Below, piece by piece: positions 18,702 to 27,509 of a stretch of DNA of 64,000 nucleotides. The notes under the pieces are model-generated. The model made no database searches, was not told where the DNA came from, and saw nothing but the letters and a program-made list of their open reading frames with translations. The DNA is from Microvirga terrestris. GTDB taxonomy: Bacteria > Pseudomonadota > Alphaproteobacteria > Rhizobiales > Beijerinckiaceae. Location of the stretch: NCBI RefSeq assembly GCF_015694425.1, contig NZ_JADQDN010000005.1, positions 186,001-250,000 on the forward strand, in the 5' to 3' direction. The stretch's first letter is position 1, and every line of letters begins with the position of its first letter. A program made the position numbers and the translations under genes.

Positions 18702-19175
18702 TCAGCCCTTGTCGCGCATGAGACGGGCCTTCTCCCGGTTCCAGGAGCGCTCCTTCTCAGTCTCACGCTTGTCGTGCAGCTTCTTGCCCCGGCCGAGGCC
18801 CAGTTCCACCTTCGCCCGCCCGCGATCGTTGAAGTAAATCTTGAGCGGAATCACCGTGAACCCCTCCCGCTGCGTGGCGCCGATCAGCTTGTTGATCTGG
18901 TTCTTGTGCAGGAGCAGGCGCCGGGGACGCTTGGTTTCATGGTTGAAGCGGTTGGCCTGGAGGTATTCCGGGATATAGGCGTTGAAGAGATAGAATTCCT
19001 CCCCAGAGGGTCCGGCATGGGCCTCGCCGATGGTCGCCTTGCCCTGGCGGAGGGATTTCACCTCCGTGCCGGTAAGCGCGATCCCTGCCTCGTAGGTATC
19101 GATGATCTCATAATTAAACCGCGCCTTCCTGTTGTCGGCGACGACGCGGTTGGGACTCTTCGTATCTTTTGCCAT
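18702..19175 (-). CDS. smpB: SsrA-binding protein SmpB
   Basis: A 157-residue tmRNA-binding protein needed for trans-translation. The core reads [32 protein letters not shown] (described here in parts: the [15 protein letters not shown] motif is diagnostic), then [19 protein letters not shown]. The basic C-terminal tail ends RLMRDKG. It starts 11 bp after the dapA stop on the same strand, the frequent dapA-smpB pair. No tmRNA gene was recognised in the window. Confidence 0.96.
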   Translation of the reverse strand: MAKDTKSPNRVVADNRKARFNYEIIDTYEAGIALTGTEVKSLRQGKATIGEAHAGPSGEEFYLFNAYIPEYLQANRFNHETKRPRRLLLHKNQINKLIGATQREGFTVIPLKIYFNDRGRAKVELGLGRGKKLHDKRETEKERSWNREKARLMRDKG

Positions 19176-19186
19176 GAGCTCTGTTT

Positions 19187-20071
19187 TTAAGCGTTGATCA
19201 GGCCCGCATGGACCATGGCCGAGCGAACGGCCTGCTTCGCGTGGTCGGAGGCCGGCACCAACGGCAGGCGCACATCGGCCTCCATGAGGCCAAGCAGCGA
19301 TGCCGCATATTTCACGGGCGTCGGATTGGTCTCGATGAACAGGTTTGTGTGCAGGGGCATGAGACGGTCCTGCACCTTCAGGGCCGAGGCATAATCCCCA
19401 TTCAGGCAGGCGCTCTGCATCTCGGCGCAGAGGCGGGGCGCCACGTTGGAAGTGACTGAAATGCAGCCATGTCCACCATGGGCCATGAAGCCAAGGGCCG
19501 TGGCATCCTCGCCGGAGAGCTGGATGAAATCCGGCCCCATCACCTGCCGCTGCAGGCTGACCCGCGCCATGCTGGCAGTGGCATCCTTCACGCCGGCGAT
19601 ATTCTTCAGCTCAAAGAGCCGAGCCATCGTCTCCACCGACATGTCGATCACGGAGCGGCCGGGGATGTTGTAGATGAAGATCGGAATGCCGATGGCGTCG
19701 TTGATGGCCTTGAAGTGCTGGTAGAGGCCTTCCTGCGTCGGCTTGTTGTAATAAGGCGTCACGATCAGCACCGCGTCGGCGCCGACCTTTTCTGCGTGCC
19801 TGGAGAACGCCACCGCCTCCGCGGTGCTGTTGGAGCCGGCGCCAGCGATCACCGGCACCCTGCCCTTCGTCTCCTCGACGCAGATCTCGACGACCCGGTC
19901 ATGTTCCTTGTGGGTGAGCGTCGGGGTCTCGCCGGTCGTGCCCACGGGAACGAGGCCGCTGGTGCCCTCCTGGATCTGCCAATTGATGAAGGACCGGAAC
20001 GCCGCCTCATCCACGGCGCCATCGTTGAACGGAGTTACCAGAGCCGTGATGGAGCCTTTGAATTGGGTCAT
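19187..20071 (-). CDS. dapA: 4-hydroxy-tetrahydrodipicolinate synthase
   Basis: A 294-residue TIM-barrel aldolase that condenses pyruvate with aspartate semialdehyde in the lysine and diaminopimelate pathway. The Schiff-base Lys162 is in [10 protein letters not shown], Tyr134 is in IYNIPGRS, and the Thr pair at 45-46 is in [10 protein letters not shown]. The start [15 protein letters not shown] at 20071 matches the family. The extension to 20113 is not conserved. It is followed closely by smpB. Confidence 0.96.
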   Translation of the reverse strand: MTQFKGSITALVTPFNDGAVDEAAFRSFINWQIQEGTSGLVPVGTTGETPTLTHKEHDRVVEICVEETKGRVPVIAGAGSNSTAEAVAFSRHAEKVGADAVLIVTPYYNKPTQEGLYQHFKAINDAIGIPIFIYNIPGRSVIDMSVETMARLFELKNIAGVKDATASMARVSLQRQVMGPDFIQLSGEDATALGFMAHGGHGCISVTSNVAPRLCAEMQSACLNGDYASALKVQDRLMPLHTNLFIETNPTPVKYAASLLGLMEADVRLPLVPASDHAKQAVRSAMVHAGLINA

Positions 20072-20249
20072 GAATCTTCCTCGGGTAAAAACGCGCCGGG
20101 TCCTAGAGGCCACAAGGGCTTAACACATAGGGGGTGCGGCGCATGGGCGCAAACGTTCCTTCGGGGAGTTGTCCTAGCTCGGCTCTTAGTGTTTCCTCAA
20201 GAGAAACGTCGTCACAATGAGATGCGGGCGACAGCAAAGGGGTTAGCGG

Positions 20250-22304
20250 GTGAGCCTCAATATGCGTCTTTTCATGGGTCTTGTGACATCCGCTGCGCTT
20301 GTCCAACTCTCCACCCTCGCGGTCCAGGCCAACACAACGCCTCCTTTGAAGACCGAGGCGCCCCAGACTAGTACCCTTGAAACCTTTGTTCCGGCCAATC
20401 CAGTGCCGGGAGACCTGGATCACTTGGCTGGGATCTTCAAGGCCTATCGGGACAACGATCTGACCGAGGCCGAGATCCTCAAGACCAAGCTCACGCAACC
20501 GGCCCCTCGTGCGCTCGCAGAATGGTTTGCCATCCGCAGCGGCGCGCCCATCACTTTCGACCGCATCTCGGCCTTCCGGAAGGATTTTCCGGATTGGCCG
20601 GTTACCAACCAGATCCGACGCAGAAGCGAGGACACCCTGCTGGCCGAACGCCGGTCGCCGCCTCAGGTCCGCTTCTTCTTCGCCAATCAGGCGCCTGTTA
20701 CGCCGGGGGGACGGATCGCGCTCGCCTTCGCCCTGAAGGCGGACGGCCTGACGCAGGAGGCCCATGAGAAGATCCGTCATGTGTGGCGCGAGGACACGTT
20801 CGGCCCTGACGTGGAGCGTCGCATCCTCGACCAATTCCCCGGCGTGCTCACTCAGGCCGATCACCGCTTCCGCATGGAGCGGCTACTCCTTAAGGAGAAC
20901 TGGGGTGGCGCGCAGCGGGCGGCGGGTCATGCGGGCAAAGATTACGAGCTTCTCGTCAAAGCGCGCATGGCCGTGTTCCAGGGCAAGAAGAAAGCCCAGA
21001 AAGCATTCGGGGCCGTTCCGGCTTCCCTCAGGAGCGACCCCTCCTACCTGTTTTCCCGCGCCCTGCTCCAGCGCCGGAGCAACAACCTAGTCGAGGCCGC
21101 CAGCATCATCATGCAGGCGCCTCGGGATCCGGAACTCCGGGTCGATGGTGACGAATGGTGGGCCGAGCAGCGCCTGATCACCCGTGAGCTTCTCGACAAG
21201 GGCGATGCCAAGACGGCCTATGAGGTGGCAAGCCACCACGCCGCCGAGTCCCCGGTGCAGCAGATCGAGGCGGAGTTCCACGCAGGTTGGATCGCCCTGC
21301 GCTTCCTGATCGAGCCTGCGAAGGCCTCTCAACACTTCGCAGCTGTCGCCAAGACGGCCTCGACACCCATCTCCCTTTCACGAGTTGCCTATTGGCAGGG
21401 CCGCGCGGCGGAGGCCACCGGCGAGGCTGAGAACGCCCGACTGTTCTATGAGCGCGCCGCCGACAACCCCACGACCTATTACGGGCAGCTCGCCCAGGCA
21501 AAGCTTGGTCGGACCATAACCTTGAGAAAGGTCGATCCTCTGACGGAGGACGAACGCAATGCCTTCAACACCCTCGTTCCGGTTCAGGCAATCCAGCTGC
21601 TGCATCAGATCGGCGAGCAGGATCTGGCCATGGGCCTCTATTCCGATCTCGCCCAGACCCTGAGCGACCCTGGTCAGCTCGATGCACTCGCAAGCCTCGC
21701 CACATCGCAGCAGAATCCCCGCGCGGTGCTCGCCATTGGCAAGATCGCCCTGCAGCGAGGCTTCCCGCTCGATCAGCATGCCTATCCATTGGCGGCCATC
21801 CCGGACTTCCAGCCGGTCGGAGAAGATGTGGAGCCTGCGATGGTCTATGCCATTGCCCGCCAGGAAAGCGCCTTCAATTCCCGCGCCATCTCCAGCGCCG
21901 GAGCCCGCGGCCTCATGCAGCTCATGCCGGCGACCGCCAAGAGGACGGCCCAGCGCTTCGGCGTCGGGTTCGATCTCAATCGTCTCATTGACGACCCATC
22001 CTACAACGCGAAGATCGGCTCCGCCCATCTCGGCGAATTGATGGAGGATTGGAAGGGCTCCCATATCCTTGCCTTCGCATCCTATAATGCAGGTGGCGGC
22101 AACGTGATCAAATGGGTCCGATCCTACGGCGACCCCCGCAGGCCCGACGTGGACGAAGTCGACTGGGTCGAGCGCATCCCCTTCTATGAGACCCGCAATT
22201 ACGTGCAGCGGGTTCTCGAGAATCTGAGGGTCTATCGGCAGCGCCTGAACGAGAAGGCAACACCGGCAGCTCCTGCGACGGCGGACGCGACAAGCACCAA
22301 CTAG
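20250..22304 (+). CDS. slt: soluble lytic murein transglycosylase (Slt70-like)
   Basis: A 684-residue periplasmic enzyme. A signal peptide covers about residues 1-28 (MRLFMGLVTSAALVQL region, cleavage after VQA). A long superhelical alpha-domain follows, and the C-terminal SLT domain begins ARQESAFNSRAISSAGARGLMQLMP, whose first Glu is the catalytic residue. ASYNAGGGNVIKWV closes the active-site groove. It cleaves glycan strands to 1,6-anhydro products. The start is GTG at 20250, and an in-frame ATG at 20262 would leave a better-shaped signal peptide. Confidence 0.93.
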   Translation: MSLNMRLFMGLVTSAALVQLSTLAVQANTTPPLKTEAPQTSTLETFVPANPVPGDLDHLAGIFKAYRDNDLTEAEILKTKLTQPAPRALAEWFAIRSGAPITFDRISAFRKDFPDWPVTNQIRRRSEDTLLAERRSPPQVRFFFANQAPVTPGGRIALAFALKADGLTQEAHEKIRHVWREDTFGPDVERRILDQFPGVLTQADHRFRMERLLLKENWGGAQRAAGHAGKDYELLVKARMAVFQGKKKAQKAFGAVPASLRSDPSYLFSRALLQRRSNNLVEAASIIMQAPRDPELRVDGDEWWAEQRLITRELLDKGDAKTAYEVASHHAAESPVQQIEAEFHAGWIALRFLIEPAKASQHFAAVAKTASTPISLSRVAYWQGRAAEATGEAENARLFYERAADNPTTYYGQLAQAKLGRTITLRKVDPLTEDERNAFNTLVPVQAIQLLHQIGEQDLAMGLYSDLAQTLSDPGQLDALASLATSQQNPRAVLAIGKIALQRGFPLDQHAYPLAAIPDFQPVGEDVEPAMVYAIARQESAFNSRAISSAGARGLMQLMPATAKRTAQRFGVGFDLNRLIDDPSYNAKIGSAHLGELMEDWKGSHILAFASYNAGGGNVIKWVRSYGDPRRPDVDEVDWVERIPFYETRNYVQRVLENLRVYRQRLNEKATPAAPATADATSTN

Positions 22305-22349
22305 TCAGGCAAGATGCGGCTCATCGATGTCCAATGATTATGGAATGAG

Positions 22350-23231
22350 ATGAGCGACACCTACCGGGATCTTTTCGTGTCCGCAGCCGACGGGCTGCGC
22401 CTTTACGCCCGAGATTACGACCCTGGCACGTCAGGTGCCTTGCCAGTCGTTTGCCTTTCGGGCCTTACGCGATCATCCGAAGATTTTCACGAACTCGCCA
22501 TGGCTCTGAGCCGGGGTACATCGCGGCCCCGCCGCGTTTTATCCTTGGACTATCGCGGCCGCGGCCGTTCCGACTGGGATCCGGACTGGCTCAACTACGA
22601 CATCAAGATCGAACTGAACGATGCCTTGCAAGTGCTCACCGTAGCGGGGATCGAAAAGGCCGTGTTCGTCGGCACGTCCCGGGGCGGGTTGATCACCATG
22701 GCCTTGAGTGCGGCCCGCCCTACCGTGATTGCCGGTGCGGTCCTCAACGATATTGGTCCCGTGCTCGAAGCCGGAGGGCTTACCCGGATTCGCAGCTATG
22801 TCGGCAGGCTGCCGACGCCTCGCACTATTCAGGAGGCTGTGCACATCCTGAAGCAGGCCTCGGCAGCAGAATTTCCTGCTTTCACCGATGAGCAGTGGCA
22901 GGCCTTGGTACGGGTGACATGGCGCGAAGCCGATGGCCAATTCGTTCTCAACTACGACCCGAACCTGATGAAGACCCTTGAGGCTGCCGATCCGGAGGCG
23001 CCTCTGCCGGATCTCTGGCCGCTCTTCGATGGATTGAAGCCTTTACCTGTTCTCGTCATTCGCGGTGAGCATTCGGACCTGCTGTCAGCCGAGACGGTGC
23101 AGGCCATGCGGGACAGGCATCCAGGGCTCATGGCGATCACGGTTCCCGGTCAGGGACATGCCCCTGCCCTGGATGGCGATCTCGTTCACGCAATCGAGCA
23201 GTTTATTCTGTCACTGGAAGGTTTGGCCTAA
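22350..23231 (+). CDS. alpha/beta fold hydrolase
   Basis: A 293-residue alpha/beta hydrolase with nucleophile Ser in VGTSRGGLI (near residue 112), acid Asp in RGEHSDLLS and His in PGQGHAPAL. The oxyanion-hole region is CLSGLTRSSEDF. Lid residues lie between strands 6 and 7. The substrate is unknown; the overall look is of an esterase or proline-iminopeptidase-like branch. It follows the transglycosylase by 45 bp and may be co-transcribed with it. It converges on the porin gene. Confidence 0.85.
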   Translation: MSDTYRDLFVSAADGLRLYARDYDPGTSGALPVVCLSGLTRSSEDFHELAMALSRGTSRPRRVLSLDYRGRGRSDWDPDWLNYDIKIELNDALQVLTVAGIEKAVFVGTSRGGLITMALSAARPTVIAGAVLNDIGPVLEAGGLTRIRSYVGRLPTPRTIQEAVHILKQASAAEFPAFTDEQWQALVRVTWREADGQFVLNYDPNLMKTLEAADPEAPLPDLWPLFDGLKPLPVLVIRGEHSDLLSAETVQAMRDRHPGLMAITVPGQGHAPALDGDLVHAIEQFILSLEGLA

Positions 23232-23310
23232 AGGTTGAACACACCGAGACCTGACGCCCGCAGCCTTGAGACATTAAGGCCATTTGACTCAGATCCACGG
23301 CATCCAAAAG

Positions 23311-23338
23311 AAAACCCCGGTGTTGCCACCGGGGTTTT
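23311..23338 (-). terminator. strong intrinsic terminator of the porin gene
   Basis: An 11-bp perfect stem (AAAACCCCGGT / ACCGGGGTTTT) with a 6-nt loop, continuing on the minus strand as TTTTCTTTT. It lies 22 bp after the porin stop and can also stop the convergent hydrolase transcript. Confidence 0.9.
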
Positions 23339-23360
23339 CCTGTCCAATCAGACGAGCTGA

Positions 23361-24572
23361 TTAGAAGTCGCGCTGGATGCGGAAGCGAGCTTCCCAGCGA
23401 TCGTCGTCGATACCGGCAGTGATGCCATCGACATCGAGGTTAGCATAGAGAGCCTCAACACCGATGTTCAGGCCCGAAACCGGGGTCCAGAAGGTGTTGA
23501 CGCCAACGCGCCACTCAGTGAAGTCAGCCAGGCCGATCGGAGCGTCGTCGAACTCGACGCTGGCGTACGAACCGTGGACAGCCGAACGGATGGTGGGCGT
23601 CCAGTAGTGACGCAGACCACCGGCGACCTGCCAGCCGCTAGCCGTCTCGACCGAGCCATCAGCGCCGATATAGGCGTCGAAGACCGAGGCGGAAGCATCG
23701 CTCGTGTTGGTCACGTTGCCGGAGAAGCCGAGGTAGCCGAGAGCGCCGTCAGCATAGGCAGCAGCAAACCACAGGGCATCGCCTGCACCCAGAGCCGGCA
23801 GGTTGAAGCCGATCTGCGTGCCGATGGCCCAGCCGAGCTCGCTGTCGTACACCGGGTCGATGCTGCGGGCCTGGTGCAGAGCACCGGAGACCTGCACCGA
23901 ACCCCAGGTGCCAGCGTACTTCAGGTTACCGACGAGGTCGGGATAACGCTGGCCGCCCTGGCCGAAGAGAGTGGCGTTGTTGACAACGGTGGTGGCACCG
24001 TCTTCCAGCGACAGGGTGGCCGAGAAGCCATTGCCGAAGGAGAAGGTGTAGGCGAGCAGGTTCACGTCCGGATAGTCATAGAAGCGGAGCGTGGTGATGT
24101 TCTCGTTCGGCAGGTCGCCATTGGCGAAGAACGAGGTCGTGCGACCAGCGGTCAGGCCACCAAACTGAATGTAGGCCTGAGCCAGGTTCGACGTACCGGC
24201 TGCGCCAACGCCCGAGCCGGAAGCGTAAACGCCGGTGTTGCGGTCCATCTCCATGCGGACGTAAGCACGCAGAAGGCCGTAGGCGGTCGCCGTACGAGCG
24301 TCGAGAGCGACGCGACCACGAGCGCGGAACCCGATCGCGTTGCTGGCGCGGCTGATCGGCTCAAGGTACTGATACTCAGCGCGGACGCGGCCGGAGACGC
24401 GCAGGCAGGTTTCAGTGCCGGGGATGTAGAAGAAGCCTGCACCGTAGGTCGAGCAGACGCGAACGTATTCAACAGCAGCTGCCTTCTTCACGGGAAGGTC
24501 GGCAGCTTGAGCTCCGGCAACAGCCGCGAGACCCGCGACCGATCCGAGGAAGAGGCTCTTAACGAGCTTCAT
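23361..24572 (-). CDS. Porin_2 family outer-membrane porin
   Basis: A 403-residue porin with signal peptide MKLVKSLFLGSVAGLAAV..AQA, then the Hyphomicrobiales mature start ADLPVKKAAAVEYVRVCSTYGAGFFYIPGTETCLR (given in parts: the ADLPVKKA and GAGFFYIPGTETCLR blocks are diagnostic). Beta-barrel strands follow, with the C-terminal Phe (RFRIQRDF) that outer-membrane proteins need for assembly. A GGAGG ribosome site lies 7 bp before the ATG. A strong terminator and uniform codon choice fit a highly expressed gene. It forms general diffusion channels. The 513-bp upstream region probably carries its regulation. Confidence 0.95.
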   Translation of the reverse strand: MKLVKSLFLGSVAGLAAVAGAQAADLPVKKAAAVEYVRVCSTYGAGFFYIPGTETCLRVSGRVRAEYQYLEPISRASNAIGFRARGRVALDARTATAYGLLRAYVRMEMDRNTGVYASGSGVGAAGTSNLAQAYIQFGGLTAGRTTSFFANGDLPNENITTLRFYDYPDVNLLAYTFSFGNGFSATLSLEDGATTVVNNATLFGQGGQRYPDLVGNLKYAGTWGSVQVSGALHQARSIDPVYDSELGWAIGTQIGFNLPALGAGDALWFAAAYADGALGYLGFSGNVTNTSDASASVFDAYIGADGSVETASGWQVAGGLRHYWTPTIRSAVHGSYASVEFDDAPIGLADFTEWRVGVNTFWTPVSGLNIGVEALYANLDVDGITAGIDDDRWEARFRIQRDF

Positions 24573-25085
24573 GGTTAAACCTCCAAAGTTTCGAGACCCT
24601 GGGGGGCCGGGTTTTTGTGCTTCGGTAACTTCATCGAAGCCCTAAACACGTCCCTTTTCCCCTTAAGTACCCGGCGGCTCGCCTTTTCGGTCGAACCCAC
24701 CAGGATCACGACTGGGGTGCCCCCGTCGCTGGAGCCACATTATCCATCGTTGACCCGCAAGCAACCGAATGAAGGCGCAAAACGGGCAGCAGCGGGGGCT
24801 TTTCAGGGGCATGTTGCACAAACGCAACGTTCACGGCGCGCTTCTTTACTTTTCGTTAGGACTTTGACCCGGGTCTTCATAAATCCTTAAGGAAAAAGGC
24901 TTTTGGCGCGATCTCAAAGTCGCGTGATCATCGGCGGAACCCTCTTTCGCCGCCGAACCACAGGGCTCCACCTGTGCATAACAACGTCGCAATGGCGGAC
25001 ACGGCTTCGTCCAATTCCAAAAGAAAGAAGGCCGGAATGAGCCCGGCCTCCATCGAATCGGCGAATGCTGTGAAGGTCAGGCGAC
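24573..25085. other. 513-bp intergenic region upstream of porin and downstream of hppD
   Basis: No gene is recognised. Towards the porin it holds the leader with the GGAGG ribosome site. At 24813-24828 there is a small dyad GTTGC-N6-GCAAC, and around 24880-24910 an AT-rich patch. The hppD terminator occupies 25021-25049. The short frames here have no family features. Confidence 0.6.
25021..25049 (-). terminator. intrinsic terminator of the marR-maiA-hppD operon
   Basis: A 7-bp stem (AGGCCGG / CCGGCCT) with a 7-nt loop. Read on the minus strand it is followed by TTCTTTCTT. It lies 37 bp after the hppD stop. Confidence 0.7.
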
Positions 25086-26192
25086 CTACGGACCAATCAC
25101 GCCGCGGCGAATCTGATCCTCCTCGATGGATTCGAAGAGAGCCTTGAAGTTACCCTCGCCGAATCCGTCGTCGCCCTTGCGCTGGATGTACTCGAAGAAG
25201 ATCGGCCCGATAGCCGTCTTGCCGAAGCGCTGGAGCAGCACCTTCGTGAAGCCGCCTTCGACCACGCCCTCTCCGTCGATGAGGATGCCGTTCTTCCTCA
25301 GGCGATCAAGGGGCTCCTCATGCTTCGGAAGGCGCTTGTCGATGCGCGAGTAGTAGATCTCGTTCGGCGCTGGCATGAACTCAAGACCGGCGTCGATGAG
25401 CGATTCGATGGATTCGTAGAGATCAAGAGATCCCAGCGCCACATGCTGGATGCCCTCGCCCTTGTATTCCTGCAGATACTCTTCGATCTGCCCGGTCTCG
25501 CCCGCATCCTCATTGATCGGGATGCGAATCTTGCCGTCCGGGCTCGTCATGGCGCGGGAGTGAAGACCCGTCAGCTTGCCCGCAATGTCGAAGTAGCGAA
25601 TCTGGCGGAAGTTGAAAAGGCGCTCGTAGAAGCCGGCCCATTCGTTCAGCCGCCCGCGATAGACATTGTGGGTCAGGTGGTCGATGTAATAGAGGCCGAC
25701 GCCCTTCGGCTTCGGATCAGGTTCGCCGAGCCATTCGAAATCCACGTCGTAGATCGAGCCCTTCGCGCCGTAGCGGTCGACGAAATAGATCTGCAGGCCG
25801 CCGATGCCTTCAATTGCCGGGATCTCAAGCTCATTCGGCCCGACCTGCGTCTGCACGGGCTTGGCTCCCATGGAGAGCGCCCGCTCATAGGCATACTTCG
25901 CATCGGCAACCCGGAAAGCCATGGCCGGAGCTGAGGGACCGTGCTGGGCCGCGAATCGCTCGGCGAAGGAGCCCGGTTGGGCATTGACGATGAAGTTGAT
26001 GTCGCCCTGCCGGTAGAGCAGCACGTTCTTTGAACGGTGCTTGGCGACGACGCTGAAGCCCATGGTCTTGAAGAGACGGTCGAGAGCCTGCGGATCGGGA
26101 TGGCAGTATTCCACGAACTCGAAGCCATCCGTCCCCATCGGGTTCTCTTCGGAAATGGCGGCCGGGGGCGCATCGTGCGGGAACGGTCCCAT
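25086..26192 (-). CDS. hppD: 4-hydroxyphenylpyruvate dioxygenase
   Basis: A 368-residue non-haem Fe(II) dioxygenase that turns 4-hydroxyphenylpyruvate into homogentisate in tyrosine breakdown. The iron ligands sit at the expected spacing: His172 (YIDHLTHNV), His250 (IQHVALGS) and Glu334 (IFFEYIQRKG). The C-terminal helix signature FGEGNFKALFESIEEDQ is present. The start MGPFPHDAPP at 26192 follows GGAGGAAGACC; a further in-frame stretch reaching 26501 overlaps maiA and is rejected. It is the third gene of the marR-maiA-hppD unit, 85 bp after maiA. Confidence 0.95.
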   Translation of the reverse strand: MGPFPHDAPPAAISEENPMGTDGFEFVEYCHPDPQALDRLFKTMGFSVVAKHRSKNVLLYRQGDINFIVNAQPGSFAERFAAQHGPSAPAMAFRVADAKYAYERALSMGAKPVQTQVGPNELEIPAIEGIGGLQIYFVDRYGAKGSIYDVDFEWLGEPDPKPKGVGLYYIDHLTHNVYRGRLNEWAGFYERLFNFRQIRYFDIAGKLTGLHSRAMTSPDGKIRIPINEDAGETGQIEEYLQEYKGEGIQHVALGSLDLYESIESLIDAGLEFMPAPNEIYYSRIDKRLPKHEEPLDRLRKNGILIDGEGVVEGGFTKVLLQRFGKTAIGPIFFEYIQRKGDDGFGEGNFKALFESIEEDQIRRGVIGP

Positions 26193-26277
26193 GGTCTTCC
26201 TCCTGTCATGCCTCCAGTGAAGGAGGTCTTTACGTGTGGAACCAACGCATCTGCCGTGCAGCGGATGCAGTTCTTCA

Positions 26278-26904
26278 TCAGGCAGCGTCAGGCTGGTTGG
26301 CCGGCGCGGCGCTCTGAAAGGCCTTGAGCTCGGCGCAGGCCGCATCCACAGCGACGATCTTCGGGTACGCATCGAGCGGGACATTGAAGCGCCGGGCGTT
26401 GAAGACCTGCGGCACAAGATAGACATCCGCCAGCGTGATCTTGGACCCGAAAGCGTAGGGCCCTGGGCCGAGCAGGGTCTCGATGGCATCGAAGCCTTCA
26501 CGGACCCAATGGGCGTACCACGCGTCCGCTGCGGACTGATCGTGTCCGAGGCGGTTCTTGAGATAGCCGATCGTTCCGGAGTTGTTGAGCGGGTGGATAT
26601 CGCAGGCGATCAGGCTGGCGATGGCCCGGACCTTGGCCCTGTTGATGGCGCCCATCGGCAGCAGCGGGGGCTCCGGATAGACCTCGTCGAGATATTCGAG
26701 AATGGCCGGTGACTGGATCAGCGTCGTATCGCCAATGTCGAGGGACGGCACGCGCATCTGAGGGTTGAGCGATTTGTAACCTGCCTCGCGCTGCTCACCT
26801 TTCAGCAGGTTCACCGTCACGGACTCATATGACACCCCCTTGAGATTGAGGGCGATCCTCACCCGGTAGGCGGCGGACGAGCGGAAATAGGTGTAGAGCT
26901 TCAC
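26278..26904 (-). CDS. maiA: maleylacetoacetate isomerase (zeta-class glutathione S-transferase)
   Basis: A 208-residue GST-fold isomerase of the homogentisate pathway, converting maleylacetoacetate to fumarylacetoacetate with glutathione. The N-terminal KLYTYFRSSAAYRVRIAL carries the zeta-class SSxxxRVR motif, followed by NPQMRVPSL and LIQSPAILEYLDE. The start is GTG at 26904, preceded by GAGGGGAGC and overlapping the marR stop by 4 bp. The much longer open frame upstream is out-of-gene coding inside marR. Confidence 0.92.
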   Translation of the reverse strand: MKLYTYFRSSAAYRVRIALNLKGVSYESVTVNLLKGEQREAGYKSLNPQMRVPSLDIGDTTLIQSPAILEYLDEVYPEPPLLPMGAINRAKVRAIASLIACDIHPLNNSGTIGYLKNRLGHDQSAADAWYAHWVREGFDAIETLLGPGPYAFGSKITLADVYLVPQVFNARRFNVPLDAYPKIVAVDAACAELKAFQSAAPANQPDAA

Positions 26905-27410
26905 GCCTCGCTCCCCTCTGTATCCCGCGGCGCCAGCAATCGCGCCTGTCGGGTCAGCTTGTCGATCAATGTGGAGAGCGTCTTCTGCTCCTGGGGAGTC
27001 AAAACGGACAGGAGGCGCTCCCCGACAGCGAGGGCTTCCGGAGCCACTGCCTCGTAGATCGCCCGCCCCTCCGGCGTAAGAGCCAGCCATTCCTCACGGC
27101 GGTCATCCAGGTTTGGGCGCCGCTTGACGAGCCCGCGCTTCTCAAGGGCCGAAACCGCCCGCGAAACCGTCGATTTGTGCATGACGCCATCTGGCGCCAT
27201 ATCCCTTGCCGTCCGGCACTCATATTGCCCGAGGGTCACGATCACGCGCCAAGCCGGAATCGAGAGACCGAACCGCTCGGCATAGATCTGGGCGAGCGCG
27301 CTCGACGTCAGCCCTGCCAGTACATTGAGCCGGTAAGGCAGAAACTCCTCCAGAACCACCAAAGGCTCAGGAGCCGGCTTCCTTGCTGCAGATCCGCTCG
27401 CCATTGCCAT
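26901..27410 (-). CDS. MarR family transcriptional regulator
   Basis: A 169-residue winged-helix repressor-type protein. The DNA-binding region runs ARDMAPDGVMHKSTVSRAVSALEKRGLVKR (recognition helix STVSRAVSALEKRG), with the wing DDRREEWLALTPEG. Start candidates are 27410 and 27404. It is the first gene of the maiA-hppD operon, with a 4-bp overlap to maiA. Directly upstream are two inverted 14-bp palindromic sites (27418-27459), so it very likely represses its own operon and responds to a tyrosine-pathway intermediate. The ligand is inference. Confidence 0.9.
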   Translation of the reverse strand: MAMASGSAARKPAPEPLVVLEEFLPYRLNVLAGLTSSALAQIYAERFGLSIPAWRVIVTLGQYECRTARDMAPDGVMHKSTVSRAVSALEKRGLVKRRPNLDDRREEWLALTPEGRAIYEAVAPEALAVGERLLSVLTPQEQKTLSTLIDKLTRQARLLAPRDTEGSEA

Positions 27411-27417
27411 TCCGTTC

Positions 27418-27459
27418 GTTGCTCATGCAACCAATAACATGATTTGTTGCATGAGCAAC
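27418..27459. promoter_or_regulatory. tandem palindromic operator upstream of marR-maiA-hppD
   Basis: Two 14-bp arms, GTTGCTCATGCAAC at 27418-27431 and its exact reverse complement GTTGCATGAGCAAC at 27446-27459, with 14 bp between. Each arm is itself a near-dyad (GTTGC-N4-GCAAC), as expected for a MarR dimer half. The centres are 28 bp apart, so two dimers could bind about 2.7 helical turns apart. The proximal arm ends 8-14 bp before the marR start codon. Confidence 0.85.
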
Positions 27460-27509
27460 TAGATTTTCCTGACGAAACGTCAAGTCATTCCAGTTCTAAC
27501 CTGACGGGA

